A stretch of 64,000 nt of DNA, taken from assembly GCA_028023455.1 (NCBI GenBank), contig JAQFVV010006220.1, forward strand, positions 11,271,916 through 11,335,915, in the 5' to 3' direction. Below the pieces are notes generated by a model. That model was not told the origin of the DNA and made no database searches. It saw only the letters and a list, made by a program, of their open reading frames with translations. A program made the translations under genes and the position numbers. Of this stretch, positions 13,040 through 24,967 are shown in pieces (the stretch's first letter is position 1; every line of letters begins with the position of its first letter). Source of the DNA: Epiperipatus broadwayi. Its lineage: Eukaryota; Onychophora; Udeonychophora; Euonychophora; Peripatidae.

Positions 13040-15225
13040 ACAAACAAAAGGAAAAATCAATAATATATATAATATTTCAAACATTTTAATGAATATATAT
13101 GTGTGCCATTATAAGAATAATGCATAATGAAAACAAGAAAAAAATTCATTTTCAAAAGAAAACTGAAAGAAAAGCTCTTCAAAAACAAATTGAATCAATT
13201 GTTGTGTTTTAATAAATAAGATCTATGACTAAAGATCATCCAACTCTTTACAAAAAGAGATTTTTCTACATTATCAATATCTATAAACACAATAAATACT
13301 TCAAAATTAAATAATGGTTTGTGTATTTTTTCAATGTCAAAATTGTTTGATAATAATGTCTCTATTATTCAACATTAGATAATTATGTTCCTCACAATAA
13401 CTTATTTAGAGACTAAAGATGTTGAATCTTTCTTCTTTACTTTAGTTGAAAATATAACATGCTCTTCAAAATAACTGATGATAATGTGTCTACTGCTCAC
13501 ACTTTAAATCAATCCTATTCATTGAAATCAATTGATTCCACAGTGCCAAAATGGTCTTAATGTAAAAATTATAGGAATAATAAATATTAGTATATTTTAT
13601 TTATTTAATGTCTATTTTTAATTAAAGTTATAACCAATTAATGTTAAATAGTATAATAGCAATAATTTTAGGATGCCATATAAATTCTTGCATAAGAGAA
13701 CCAAACACTCAAGTACTGGCCTTTTTCTTTAGTGAAGGCTAATAAATTTGAGTCTTTAAATAGATAGTAAATAATTTCCTTTGGCAATTTTTTATTATTA
13801 TATATAATTAACTAAATGGAAAGATATGTACAAGATTTAAAAAATAAAGCATCTTTTTCAAAAAAGAAGTAATTATTTCAAAACAAGAAATGTTATTCTA
13901 GAATTGAAGATAAACAGAAAATGAAATAAAACCAACTTAAAATCTCATACACATTTTCAAATATTGAGGAGGAACACTGAGATTTATTGACTGGTTATAA
14001 AAGTATCATAAACTATATTGTTGAAAGTATGTACATATGTAGAATAAATAGGAAATATCTTCTGAACACTTCTTATTAAGAAAATAGGTAGAATGGAAAT
14101 TAAACTTTTATCTAGAAATAAAATTTTGTTTAATAAAAATAACGTTTTGAAAAAAATTGAATAGAAAATTTTGTGAGAGTTATGTAAAAATTTTATGTTT
14201 AAATTAAATTTTCAAAAATCGAAAATGACATTCAGAACATTGTTATATAGAGCACAATATTAATTACATTCAATGAATCTAATTCTTTGAGATACAGGCC
14301 AAAATCAAGTTTTAAATGCAACAATTATTTTGCTTAGTTTTTTTATCTTTTCTCAAGTGGAGTCTTCACTTTTTTGTCAAAAATTATCCAATCTTGTAAA
14401 CGATCTCAAAATAAGGTAGTTCTAAAGGAGCTACACTTTTTAAAAATATATATAAATTCACAGATTAAACGTTAACATGATCAACATTATTAACCGTTAC
14501 TTGATTTTACATCACTTTATTAAAATTTATTTTAATCAGCAAATTACTATTAATTAGTTGTTATCAATTATTTTAGAATTTTTGTTTCTTTATTTTTTGA
14601 AATGGCTAATGATTTTTATTAATGTAGTTATTATAATAGGATTTATTCTAATTTTCAGTTAGTATTATCTTTCATCAGAAGTTTCATTACGTTTCTCAAA
14701 TAATTATTGGGCTTCTAAATTCATTTTAATCGTTTGATGAACATTGATTTTTAGTATTGATATCTACTTCTGCTTAAGTATTTATTAATTCTTAGATAAT
14801 CTTGTAGTTAAAACATAATATAGATGTATCTATATTAACTTTTAGATGGCATAATTGTCTTTATACTTTATCATTATTTTATTTAGTTAAATGTTTACCA
14901 CTAGATATTGATAAGCAGTAGTAGTTATACATTTTTAAAATTATCAGCAGGCGCAGAACATCTTACTATATAATTAATCACTTATGGTGTCCTTCATAGA
15001 ACATAACTAAGCAGCAATGAAAATAAAGATATATCAAAACTATATTTGCATATAATTTTTGAAGTAGTAACTATATGTATGGTTAAAAATTGGAATAATA
15101 TGGACTGCACAAATTCTTTTGAAAAAATTGTTGCTCTACCATATTATTAATCTTCTTGTTTTGAAGAAAATCAGAAAGTTTTCTACATAAGTATGGCTGT
15201 AACCCTATAAAAATAGTATAATAAA
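13040..15225. other. AT-rich stretch, nothing recognised
   Basis: No gene, RNA or clear repeat could be supported here. Confidence 0.5.
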
Positions 15226-15229
15226 TAAA

Positions 15230-15410
15230 TAACTATAGTATAGTGCAGTAATAAAATGACAAATTCTAGAAATCAAGATCCATGGATTATAATTCAGTTG
15301 CTCTTCCATGCTCAAACTTTAACCCTTTTGATCATTTTTCCAATTCGTTTTATGCATTGGTAGAATGGCAGATTTTGGAAGTTAAGTCCATGGATTACCG
15401 TTTTCAGTGA
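15230..15410 (+). repeat. SINE remnant(s), two partial copies
   Basis: Two consecutive stretches ('AGTGCAGTAATAAAATG...CATGCTCAAACTTT' and 'GGTAGAATGGCAGATTTTGGAA') match the A-box side and body of the SINE family seen at 52751 and 57370. The copies are strongly diverged and the boundaries approximate. Confidence 0.45.
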
Positions 15411-15567
15411 TCAATCTTTTTTATGAATTTTCAGTAATAAAACCATTTGAAGTACAGACAATAAAGGAGGGGGGGGTGGAGAATAATTGATATGTAGATA
15501 AAACACACATATATAATAATACATACATTATTATAGAATTTTTTTAAAAATATATATATATTCTACT

Positions 15568-15585
15568 AACTAATATCCCACAGTT
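15568..15585 (+). repeat. 5' target-site duplication of the LINE
   Basis: 'AACTAATATCCCACAGTT' (18 bp) is repeated exactly at 21776-21793, directly after the A-rich tail. It brackets the 6.2-kb LINE and fixes its 5' boundary. Confidence 0.93.
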
Positions 15586-16623
15586 CAATTTCCAGGTGGT
15601 GATTAATAGTGTTTCAACAACCACTCCAAGCTCCTGCAAAGAATAAAATTTTAATCGCAAAAATAATAGTTGAAGCTGAGACAAGTGCCCTATTAAGTGG
15701 GTAAGTGACTTTTCATCAAATCCTAAGTCATGAAAGGGGATAAGAACCCCAAATCTGCTAAAAGCAAGAATAGAAATCTTTCCGATAATATTTCTAATAT
15801 GGCCGATATGTACTTGAATAATAGTAATGACAAAATAGACAAAAATTCTGCAAAAGCTGGAAAAAGTTCTCACCAAGTTAGAAATTTACCCAATTCATAA
15901 TTCCCTAACTCTAATGATAATTACTACAACATCTCTGATTCACAAAGTATCAAACCTCATGAAAAACAAAAGAAATCTGAGGAAAAAAATCCTAGTCTAT
16001 CGGTAGAAATCAATAAAGTCGTTATAGAAGACAACATTACTAATCCAAAAGTTATTTAAAATGAGACAGAAGCACCTAAATTAATGATTTCTGAAACCTT
16101 GAATAAATCTTCTAATTATCACAGCAACTATACTACCACATATAAAAATAATAGCAACATAAATAAACCAAAAACACTTAGTACAATTCGTTTTAAAAAA
16201 CCGTTTGAGGGCGCTACTAGTGATAACATCGTTATGAAAAATCCTAAAGATGGAAAATTGCTTCCTAGTCAATCTGTGGATTCTAAATACAATAAAATCA
16301 AAGAAAGTGCTTCTCCACACCAAGAGCAAAATGAAAATATAGATATAAGTTATAATAGTAAGAATAAAAGTAAAACCTATGCCAATGTCCTTAAAAAAGA
16401 AAGTGATAAGCTAAGGGAAAATGGAAACACAATAAATAACAACCAAAACTCCATACTGAATTTTCTGGATATGGAAATTGATAATACATCACAACAAATA
16501 AAAGCTCACAATAAAGCAAATAAACAGAGCAAAACTCTCCATATAGTATTGCCACCTGTGCTAAACAGAGTAATCAATGGATCCAGAAGGCTTTATAAAT
16601 CCCTATCTAATCCTCTCATCCAT

Positions 16624-16660
16624 TCCCCAGACTGTTTCTCTTGGCCTTCATCAGTGAGGA
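16624..16660 (-). ncRNA. Hammerhead motif, left arm, shortened stem II
   Basis: On the minus strand: TCCTCA, CUGAUGA, a shortened stem II of about nine nt, GAAAC, a degenerate stem III, then TGGGGA, which pairs with TCCTCA over all six positions (16624-16629 against 16655-16660). The core is intact but stem II is collapsed, so activity is doubtful. Confidence 0.55.
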
Positions 16661-16716
16661 GTTTGGATCTGAGAGCACTGCATCTAGATCTAGATGCAGT
16701 GCTCTCAGATCCAAGC

Positions 16717-16751
16717 TCCTCACTGATGACCACAAAGAAACTATCTGGGAT
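16717..16751 (+). ncRNA. Hammerhead motif, right arm, shortened stem II
   Basis: TCCTCA (16717-16722), CUGAUGA (16723-16729), only seven nt where stem II should be, GAAA (16737-16740), 'CTATC', then TGGGA pairing to stem I. It mirrors the left-arm motif with a matching stem II loss, which suggests the two arms were copied from one another. Confidence 0.55.
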
Positions 16752-18467
16752 ATTATGAGCATAGAAGGATTTTCACAACCTTCTCATCCATTGATTCTGT
16801 TCACAGGTGCAACTAGGTTTTGTCTGTTTATCAACAATTAATGTGCTAGTATAGGAAATGTGATCATGTGATGCTTAATAAAGCAAATACAATACAACTT
16901 ACTGAAGAAGAATATCAAAGAATAATTAATCAATTTAATAACTCAATCCCTGATCTCTTACTAAATTCTTTTACAAACTATATCAATGACAAAACCCTGA
17001 TTTTGGCCATAACAAATCATAATGGAGGATTATTTAAATTCCCTATTGAGAAATTTTACAACATGATCTTTGAAAATGATATGTGGATGGGAATTAATAA
17101 GATCTTTTTCCATCCAAATGATAGATATATAATTACCGAATTTACTTCATGGTCTACTAGAAATTGTTTCAAAAATAACATTAGACTCTTGGATGGGAAG
17201 ATCATCTGCACAATTGATATAAACAGAGCAATCACACTCAATGGAACCATCAAGAACTGTTTGATGAATTTTGATCAAGCAGAACTGGATAACATGCTTG
17301 GGAAATATGGGAAAACAACTGGACTAACATACAGATATGACCATCGAACTAATGGCCGCATTCTGACCAACACTGGTACTTTCACTATCACATTAAAGAC
17401 AGGGGTACACCCCAATGATATACCCGCAGTGGTCTACTCCAGAGACTCACCGATGGTTCTAACATTCCATGGAATTCCACCATGTTTTTTTTGTTTGGAA
17501 TGAAATCACCTTATTAAAGACCGCAAAGCTCGCATATGTAATGGATGTGGCTTGAAACGGAATAGGATTCACAAATGCAATAAGAAGGCAAGGAAGTCAA
17601 CAATGGTCTCAACACTGGACTCTGAAATAGTTGATGAGGACAATCTGGACAACTTGACACAATTAGACTCAAATCATGAAGAACTCAATCAATCTGATCC
17701 AACACTGACAATGTTAGAAGAAATCCCGATTCACACTCCCATATATAAAGTGTTGGATCACACACCCTTAAATATGCCAATCAACTCTAATACCACTGAG
17801 CCACAACACTTCACTAGTGGGGTGGGACAAACCCAACCTCATAATTGAATTGAGAATGAGACAAACAGACCTGAGAAGATCATTGATGAGAGTGGATCAG
17901 ACTCTGATGTGACAGTCATTGGTGACCAAAAAGAATGGGTGCATGAAGACCCTAGCCCTATAACAACTCAACAAAATAAGAAAGATATTACCAAAGAAGA
18001 ACAAGAAAAAAAGGAAATCAAGACAACAAACCAGATCCAGTTCTGATGAAGATATTACATCAAATTCAAATGATAATTCTGAGAAACTAAATAAACAATA
18101 CCATGATGTATTGAGACAAATCAGTTGAATGATAAGAATAACAAGAGAAGGAAAGGCAATATTCAATCCTCTATCAAGATCTCATCCAGTACCTCTAAGA
18201 CAGTCAAACAAAGCATGAATCTGGATGACAGTAACAGTCAAGAAGAACTATTACTATATTCTTTCATAGGTCTTAGTGACACTGAAATCTCCCAGTCAGA
18301 CTGGGCTGCTTCTGAGATGGAGAATCAGTCTGTGCAATATGAAGATACATGGGACTAAGTGCAGTAACGAAGTAGTCTGGGCAGAAATAGATGAATAATG
18401 GAATGGCAGATACCAGCCAATGATAATGGCAGGGTCAATCAGGGACAAATCACCTCATACAAATTAT

Positions 18468-21400
18468 ATGAAGTTAAATTTCTATGGAGTTAATGTTAGG
18501 GGCTTGAACTCAGTTGACAGGGCACTCGCTATTCAAAATTGGATAGTCAGATGACAGCCAAATGTCATATGCATGGCAGAGACCAAATTACATCTAAATT
18601 CATGTTGTAATATTGATCAGATTCTCCAAAATCTGGGCTTCTTCAAATACTCAATTTCAATGATACCAGCATGAGGCGTAGCTATTTTAATCAATTACAA
18701 GAAAGATCCTCCTACTAGCTTCAAAATTCTGCATCTAGATTCAAATTGCCTAATTGCTAACCTAAAATATAACCACTTTCAAATCAACCTAATCTACCTC
18801 TACATTAAAAATAACCACAATCTAATCATGAAAGGAATCACCACCATCAACTCAGTCATGGCCTCAAACCCATTCCCAATCATCCTAATGGGTGATTTCA
18901 ATGTGACGTATAGTTCTTTCAATAAAAAATATATTCACCTCTTTAATCATATACTGATGAGTGGAGAAGGATTCTTCCCTATAGATGCCTTCTCCTTCTA
19001 CACTAAAAATGCCAGATCCTTGATTGACCTTGTCTACTATTCCCCAAGTATTCACTTCAAAATCAATGCAAAACTCTGACCAGTGATTTTTTTTTTTGAC
19101 CACTTGGTCCTAGAGTTATCTCTTGAAACAAACATTGGACATCTGATAGTTGAAGAGAATAACAACACTATTCGAATGTTGCTAAAACAGACCACACCTG
19201 AATGGCTCTTTTCCAAGGCCTACATCTACTTTAAAAAATTGATATCCTAAGGCTACCGGTGGAGGAGGCATGGTTCTCCTTCATTGGCATCCTCCAATCC
19301 ATAATAAATGAGGTTTCCCTTAACAAGAAAGGCTCTAACCACTTATTAGCCGATCTTGATGCTATTGACCAAAGACTAAAAGACCTTCCACTCGATGATC
19401 AATTTGTACCTCTTGCCCTTGCCCTGAAATGCCAATACCGGATAAGCACAGATCTCTGGCTGAATATATGTCAATAAAGTGACCAAGAGATTCCTGCCAG
19501 ATCAACAATGCTGATCCAAGAGTTACTTTTGGTGGGCACTGGGAACAGGTAGCAGGAAACTCATTCCACTGTCATTAACGATAGATAACAACATTCTTGT
19601 GAGCCCGGAAATGATCTGTGCAATTAGAGAGCACTTTAGGGCAACACTTCAATTTGATCAGACTGGGAATGTCAATGGACTATTTGGCTTAGATGAGAAC
19701 CTGACTCATGATATCACTGAGGAAAAGATCCGCATCAAGCTAAAAAGTCTCCCAGAGAGGGTGCACCCAGGAATACACAGCATACCAAAATTCATCCTCC
19801 TACATCTAGAGAAATATTCAGTGCCAATAATTAAAGCCATGATAAACCACTTAGCAGAGGGAAGTCGAGAGATTAACAACTTTTAACAACTTGTATCCAA
19901 TATCTCTCATACCTTTCCTAAAGAAAAAAGATGGAAAACATGACTTGAATAATCTAAGGCCTATCTCAATGATTCCCTTTTAATTATCATCATAGAACAA
20001 TTAATTAAGGATCAAATTCAAGTGAAAATTTATAAATACATTTCTACCAATCTATATGCAAAAAAGGGGAATCATCAATTAATGCCATTGGCCAAATGAA
20101 ACTCTTTATTGATGTTATTAGAGCCCAGAAGATGTCGAAACCGATCGCTGTCCAACTCGACATCTCGGCAGCATTCGACTCAGTCAGGCCAGACATTCTG
20201 ATTGATGTTCTCCGGGAATAAGGGGTTCGTGTGTTTATCTGAGGATGATTGCAAATCTATTAGCCAACAGAATCATCCACATCACAATGAATGGGAAAAT
20301 TGCACCTGGGTTCGAACCCTCCATCTCTATTCCTCAAGGATCTCCACTTAGTGCACTATATTTTATAGCCTATATCAACCCACTATTGATGGAGATTGAG
20401 AGATCACTGCCTGGAGTGTATGTACCTGCCATGGGAAGAGAGATTAAACATCTCAGTTATATGGATGATATAATCATCTGCCTGCCTTCCAAGAAATATA
20501 TTACTAAACTAGAGCAAATACTAGCATGGTACTCAGACAAATATAAATTCAATAAAAAGAAATCAGCCTCCTGGAGCTTGCTAACTGGCAGAAAAATTGC
20601 TTCAAATTTTACAGCTGACCCACAGAAATTCCTCGGCTTTAATTTTTCAAAATCCAATAGTGCTATGAGGAGAGAAATCAAAGAATCCCTATTAACAGAA
20701 ATTTGCCATACAACTACCTCCCTTTCTAAGATATATGTTTCACTTCATGGTAAGGTAAGACTTTTAAACTCATTGATATTCCCAAAAATTAACTATTTCC
20801 TATCTGGTATCTGCCCCTCAAAAAATTTATCAAAAAAATAAACTCGCTATGCATAAAACTATTCTGGGGCCGAAAGGTTGCTGCCATCAGCCTCTGAAAA
20901 CTTCAAATGCCTAGAAGGTTCAATTGCCTTTCATTACATTGTATCAAAACCATGATATTCCAGAGAGACTATAACCTACTATTCTGGCTTCAAAACAAAT
21001 ATTCAAGTATATCATATCAAGAAACTGTCACACCAACTGATAGACCACCACCCACTAATAAAAGTTGGTGGAATTTGTTATTTGATAATATTTGGAAAGT
21101 TATTGATCTGAATGAAAATCCAATTATATCAAAAATTAAATACTGGAATGCATATAAAATAATACATGGGGAAAATAACATAAACAAAGGGTCTCTCGGG
21201 ATCACCAATCAGCAACTGATTTCAAGATCAAAATTTTGGTTCATTGAGGCAAAATTTCTTAATTAAAATCAACCTGGACTCCCTCCCTACAAACTCATTT
21301 TTGGCATACAGGAGAAATTTCAAGAAGATCAATCCTGTGTGCCAGGTATGTGAGAAAGAGAAGGAATCAATTGATCATATTTTTCTTAAATGTCCCATTA

Positions 21401-21702
21401 TGTCCAATTATAGATCGATATCTCATAAATGGTACAGCAATACAAGTGCAAACTACAAATCAATTAAAGATTATATAGGTCATGGTCTATTTACGGACAT
21501 AAAACTGGCAATTTTAGTGAATTATGCCCTGTGGTGTGTCAGATGTAAAGTCACAATTGAAGGAATGAGAGACCCACATGGGACTAAATTTAAGAATGTT
21601 ATGGAGAAAATCATGAAAAAGGACCAACTAATTGCTCCAAGCTATATCACAAGAGCAACATGGGAGAAGGTTGGACCTACTTTACTTCAAATAGATATGT
21701 AA
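18468..21702 (+). pseudogene. LINE ORF2: endonuclease and reverse transcriptase, broken
   Basis: I start at the ATG at 18468, 110 bp after the ORF1 stop and in frame with the endonuclease. The endonuclease (18468-19078) shows N-terminal 'NVRGLNS', 'ETKL' and, near 18885-18905, 'LMGDFNV', the APE-type metal and catalytic motifs. It has TGA stops at 18552 and near 18673. The reverse transcriptase follows in pieces: 'KKDGKHDLNNLRPIS' (about 19920), 'DISAAFD' (about 20160, catalytic Asp), 'PQGSPLSALYF' (about 20333) and 'YMDD' (about 20458, catalytic Asp pair). A C-terminal CxxCx8HxxxxC finger lies near 21335-21395. Frames change near 19080, 19260, 19480-19600, 19880, 20225, 20840 and 21250, so no active protein is possible. 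Confidence 0.88.
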
Positions 21703-21775
21703 TTGATATCATTTTTGTATTTGTAACATTCAATATAGCTATAGAATAAAAATTTTCTTAAAAAAACAAAAAAAA

Positions 21776-21793
21776 AACTAATATCCCACAGTT
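21776..21793 (+). repeat. 3' target-site duplication of the LINE
   Basis: Exact second copy of the 18-bp repeat at 15568-15585, following the A-rich tail. It confirms insertion by target-primed reverse transcription. Confidence 0.93.
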
Positions 21794-21991
21794 GTGAATT
21801 TAATTTTAGAAAGGAAAAAAAACTTAATTAAATTAATTCCTTGCAGTAAAAGACCTAAATACCATTTGTTTTCGGATATCTAAATTTTTAACTTAATTTC
21901 TATTCATAAAACTGCCCCTCGACGCCCTCAAACAATTTATATATATTCTCTTGGGTTTATTGCTCAGAGTAGTTTAAAAAATTCGATCAAG

Positions 21992-22078
21992 AAAATCGTA
22001 GAATTGGACCGCGCCGTAATTCACGGTCCTGGAGCTCCAGAGCAAACTAGTATACCACTACGTCAAACTAGCTAGCCA
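21992..22078 (-). repeat. GC-rich, tRNA-like patch (possible SINE head)
   Basis: A GC-rich island in AT-rich DNA. On the minus strand it has an A-box-like 'GACGTAGTGG' and, about 44 nt later, a B-box-like 'GTCCAATTC' with one mismatch. It contains the 12-bp palindrome CTGGAGCTCCAG (22029-22040). It could be a SINE head or an unrelated GC patch. Confidence 0.35.
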
Positions 22079-22362
22079 TTTATGAATATATATATAGTAT
22101 ATATACGAGCATGCTAGTATAAATTACAAATCATTAAGATATATAGAAATACTCACACTCGGACTCATAAACGGTAAAAGGATATAATTATACGTCAATA
22201 AAGAAAACTTTTACAAATAAACTTAATAGAATAAATAATTCCTTACGTATTATTAAGTAGTCTAATTAAAATTGAATTAATAAATACTTTCCCATAAAAA
22301 ATAATAATGTTTATATTTTTTTTTTAATATTTTAATACATTTTTATTGGTCTTGTTATTTAT

Positions 22363-22408
22363 TAAAACAGGCAAAACTCTCTATACGTATTGGTGATCAT
22401 ATGATGTT
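22363..22408 (+). mobile_element. 46-bp internally deleted family 1 element, 13-bp TSD
   Basis: Flanked by 'TCTTGTTATTTAT' at 22350-22362 and 22409-22421. The insert is the family 5' end ('AAAACAGGCAAAACTCTC' and on to 'GTATTG') joined directly to the 3' end ('GTGATCATATGATGTT'). It keeps both termini and nothing else, so it defines the element ends precisely. Confidence 0.85.
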
Positions 22409-22424
22409 TCTTGTTATTTATAAA

Positions 22425-24960
22425 TAATAATAAACTTAAGAATGATTTAAAAACAAATAGTTTATTTTCTATTAATTATTTTCCATCAGTGCTTTTACAA
22501 TGAATTTTAAACTTAGTACGTACGTAAATCTGTAGGTTGAGTCCAAGATAAGATTCAAAAATCAACGTAATAGGATATTATGATTACATAGTCATGATCG
22601 CCATTAGTAACAAAATTTATCCTGTTTCCAGTTTTGATCTCCATTATATTATTTATGATAGCATCTTATATTGAAAACTGCAAGCTGATGTCATATTGTT
22701 TAATTAAGAAACAAGTTCTGCATGCGAATACACACTTATCTAGATCACACATATCTATCTAGATAAATGCATATTGCGCATTAAATAAAAATTAATACTT
22801 AAGAAAAAATACATAAATTACACCGACTTATTAATAAACAAATTGACATTTATTATTAAATCTATTATTATAATGCAACATCATCATCATAGTTAATCAT
22901 TTGCTGAAAAGCAGGTTCCATACGTTATTCGCAAGTCTTATCCAAGCCTTTAAGTCATTTACTCTATTTATATAATTCCATAGCTTCATCCTCAAAATTA
23001 GCTATCAACTTTTTTTTAACTACAAAAGTATCATCTAATACATCTATCAAAAATGCCTACTGCTAAGTATATAATTAGTCTTTCTCCCTCCCCCCATTTC
23101 TAAAATTCTTCAATAAATCTCTTTTTTAATAACACTTTGCAATGTTTTTTATGTTTCTAGCATATTTTTTCCATTCTTCTTTATGTTCACAAATATCTTC
23201 TATCTTTCCTAAATCATTGAAATATTTGTGTTCTGTAAAGATTTACTACCAATCCCATCCCTCCCTTATTTAACTAATGTCTCTTTAAAATAGATCACAA
23301 AATTACTTTCTAACTTAAACCGTGTTAGCCACTGCAATTTTAAACTTTACTTTCTTTATTGTTGTTTCTATTTTTATTGCCTTTATTTTTATAGTTTTAG
23401 TTCCCACATACAACATAGTAAATCCAAAAATCCATTTTACTTCATCTCTTAACATTGTGCAGTCAACTATATTACAACAAACAATACCTTATAAATGCTA
23501 TGCCATAGATCAAGAATAATCATTAGTTATCTTTCCTATTTATCATTAGCATATGAATATATTCTTATTTATAAAATCAACTCACTAAACAGATCTACAT
23601 AAAATTAATGCAAATTACATTTTTAAAAATCGTAGAAAAAAAGACAAAATTGACCATAGAAGTTCTTTCAATTTTATAGTCAAATCTTTAAATGCTTCCA
23701 TATTTATTAGCAGCATTTATACACTTCCATTATTAACTTGATGCAATAATATCATGCTCTCAAAAATAGATTCCAATTCCATATCACTTTACCCTATGCA
23801 AATAATAATTCTAATCAAATTCCCAGATGAGTTTTTGGTTATTGGTTTTTATCTATCTATTCAAGCTAATATTTTATACATATTTTGAACACAAAGCCAA
23901 CTTGTTTGTACAGTTGTATATCGAACCTAAGGAACTAAATATATTTTAGTAATTTCAATCATATATTAACTATAATAATTTTTGACTTTTAAGTAAAAGA
24001 ATAGTATATACCAAACAAAAAATATTATAATTCTGCTACCTAGCACATGGCGTCTGTTGTTTAAAACACAGTGATAATATAAATTATGATATCAAAAAAA
24101 GTTAACTGTAATCTAGAAACATCATAATATTCTTTATTTGGATATCCATCCTTTCTTCAAAGACTCAAAAGTACTACAGTTAATATATAACTAAAGTCAT
24201 TAAAATATAATTATTAATTTAGATCTAGACTTACATAGCTTTTGTGAAAATGCTGTCCTAATTTCAAAACCGAAACTCTTAAGTCATTAGCTTGACTAGT
24301 ATAAAAAAAAAAAAAAACTTAAAGAGTGGCTACTGTATTATTATGCTAGTGGCCACTATTGTTATGCTCAGTAAAAAATGCTCCTCCATGCTGAAATATT
24401 ACAGGTCAAACCTAGTATATAGATTCAGTTGGCTCTGTCGTCTGGTTTCCATTAATTATATTAATGCTCATAAAGATTACTTTAGAATAAAGTGGATTAC
24501 CAATTTTAGCAATATTAACTGTAAACTAGCAAATAATTCAATGCTTTATTTTGTAAAATTCTGTAAATAGATGTATTGTATAATATTGCTTATTTTTATA
24601 ATCACTGCGTCTATAAGAATATAAAAAAAATTAACACAAAGTAAGTTTGAGAAATCATCAACCTATCTATATAAGAGTAAATAGGAGATTAATTTAATTT
24701 ACTTGATAACTGTAATACATACTTGAATGTCTTTACTATCGTATTTTTTATTTGTAATAGATTATGAAGTTGAATATGCTTATTTTTCTAATTACTATGT
24801 CTATAGGAATAAAAAAAAATTCAGTACAAAGTAAGTTAAAAAAAATCGTCAATATACCTATACAAGAGTAAATAGAAGATTAATTAATTTACATTATAAT
24901 TGTAATACATGCTGAACCATATATTTATTATTCTATTTCTTTCTTTGTAATAGATTTATG
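22425..24960. other. AT-rich stretch without recognised genes
   Basis: The 92-codon ORF at 24292-24570 begins just before a poly-A run and shows no known domain. Two similar AT-rich segments at about 24580-24680 and 24775-24870 look like a diverged tandem duplication. Nothing else is supported. Confidence 0.4.
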
Positions 24961-24967
24961 AAATTAG

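Larger units (their letters stand above)
16523..16876 (+). mobile_element. Family 1 hammerhead element inserted in LINE ORF1, 13-bp TSD
   Basis: A 354-bp palindromic insertion flanked by 'AATAAAGCAAATA' at 16510-16522 and 16877-16889. It begins 'AACAGAGCAAAACTCTCC' and ends '...GATCATGTGATGCTT', the family termini in plus orientation. The two arms meet at a near-perfect palindrome around 16690 ('GCATCTAGATC' against its complement). HHR motifs sit in both arms. The last 46 bp (16831-16876) are a non-palindromic tail, found again almost alone at 60293-60337. The insertion post-dates the LINE. Confidence 0.88.
15730..18358 (+). pseudogene. LINE ORF1: RRM-like and zinc-knuckle nucleic-acid-binding protein, broken
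   Basis: I start at the ATG at 15730 because it is in frame with the long lysine- and asparagine-rich N-terminal stretch to about 16522. That part has stops near 15898 and 16057. The frame is then interrupted by a 354-bp hammerhead element (16523-16876). Deleting the insert and one TSD copy brings both sides into one frame. The right part (16877-17503) resembles the RRM-like core of L1-type ORF1 proteins. It is followed by a zinc-knuckle-like Cys/His cluster (CFFC near 17485, CNGC near 17540, HKC near 17575), broken by a TGA at 17504. An acidic, serine-rich tail runs to the stop at 18358 with another stop and a frameshift on the way. Without the insert the protein would be about 750 residues, large for an ORF1. 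Confidence 0.75.
15586..21775 (+). mobile_element. Full-length, inactive L1-like non-LTR retrotransposon
   Basis: The element spans 6190 bp between two exact 18-bp TSD copies and ends in an A-rich tail (21752-21777), preceded by an AATAAA-like signal at 21745. The order is 5' leader, ORF1 (nucleic-acid binding), short spacer, ORF2 (apurinic-type endonuclease, reverse transcriptase, C-terminal zinc-finger region). It would copy its RNA at a nicked target. Several stops and at least five frameshifts make it dead, and a family 1 hammerhead element interrupts ORF1. The TSD being exact while the ORFs are decayed suggests either a damaged source copy or moderate age. Motifs and the two-ORF layout suggest the L1/Tx1 group, but the clade needs a tree. 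Confidence 0.9.

Noticed and set aside
15544-15876. 110-codon minus-strand ORF
   Set aside because: It is antisense to the LINE 5' region and the N terminus of ORF1, and it crosses the TSD boundary.
16084-16841. Separate genes at 16084-16758 and 16641-16841
   Set aside because: They run from LINE ORF1 into the inserted palindrome, so their C-terminal parts are artefacts.
24292-24570. 92-codon ORF as a gene
   Set aside because: It starts in a poly-A run and shows no family motif; the neighbouring sequence looks like diverged repeats.
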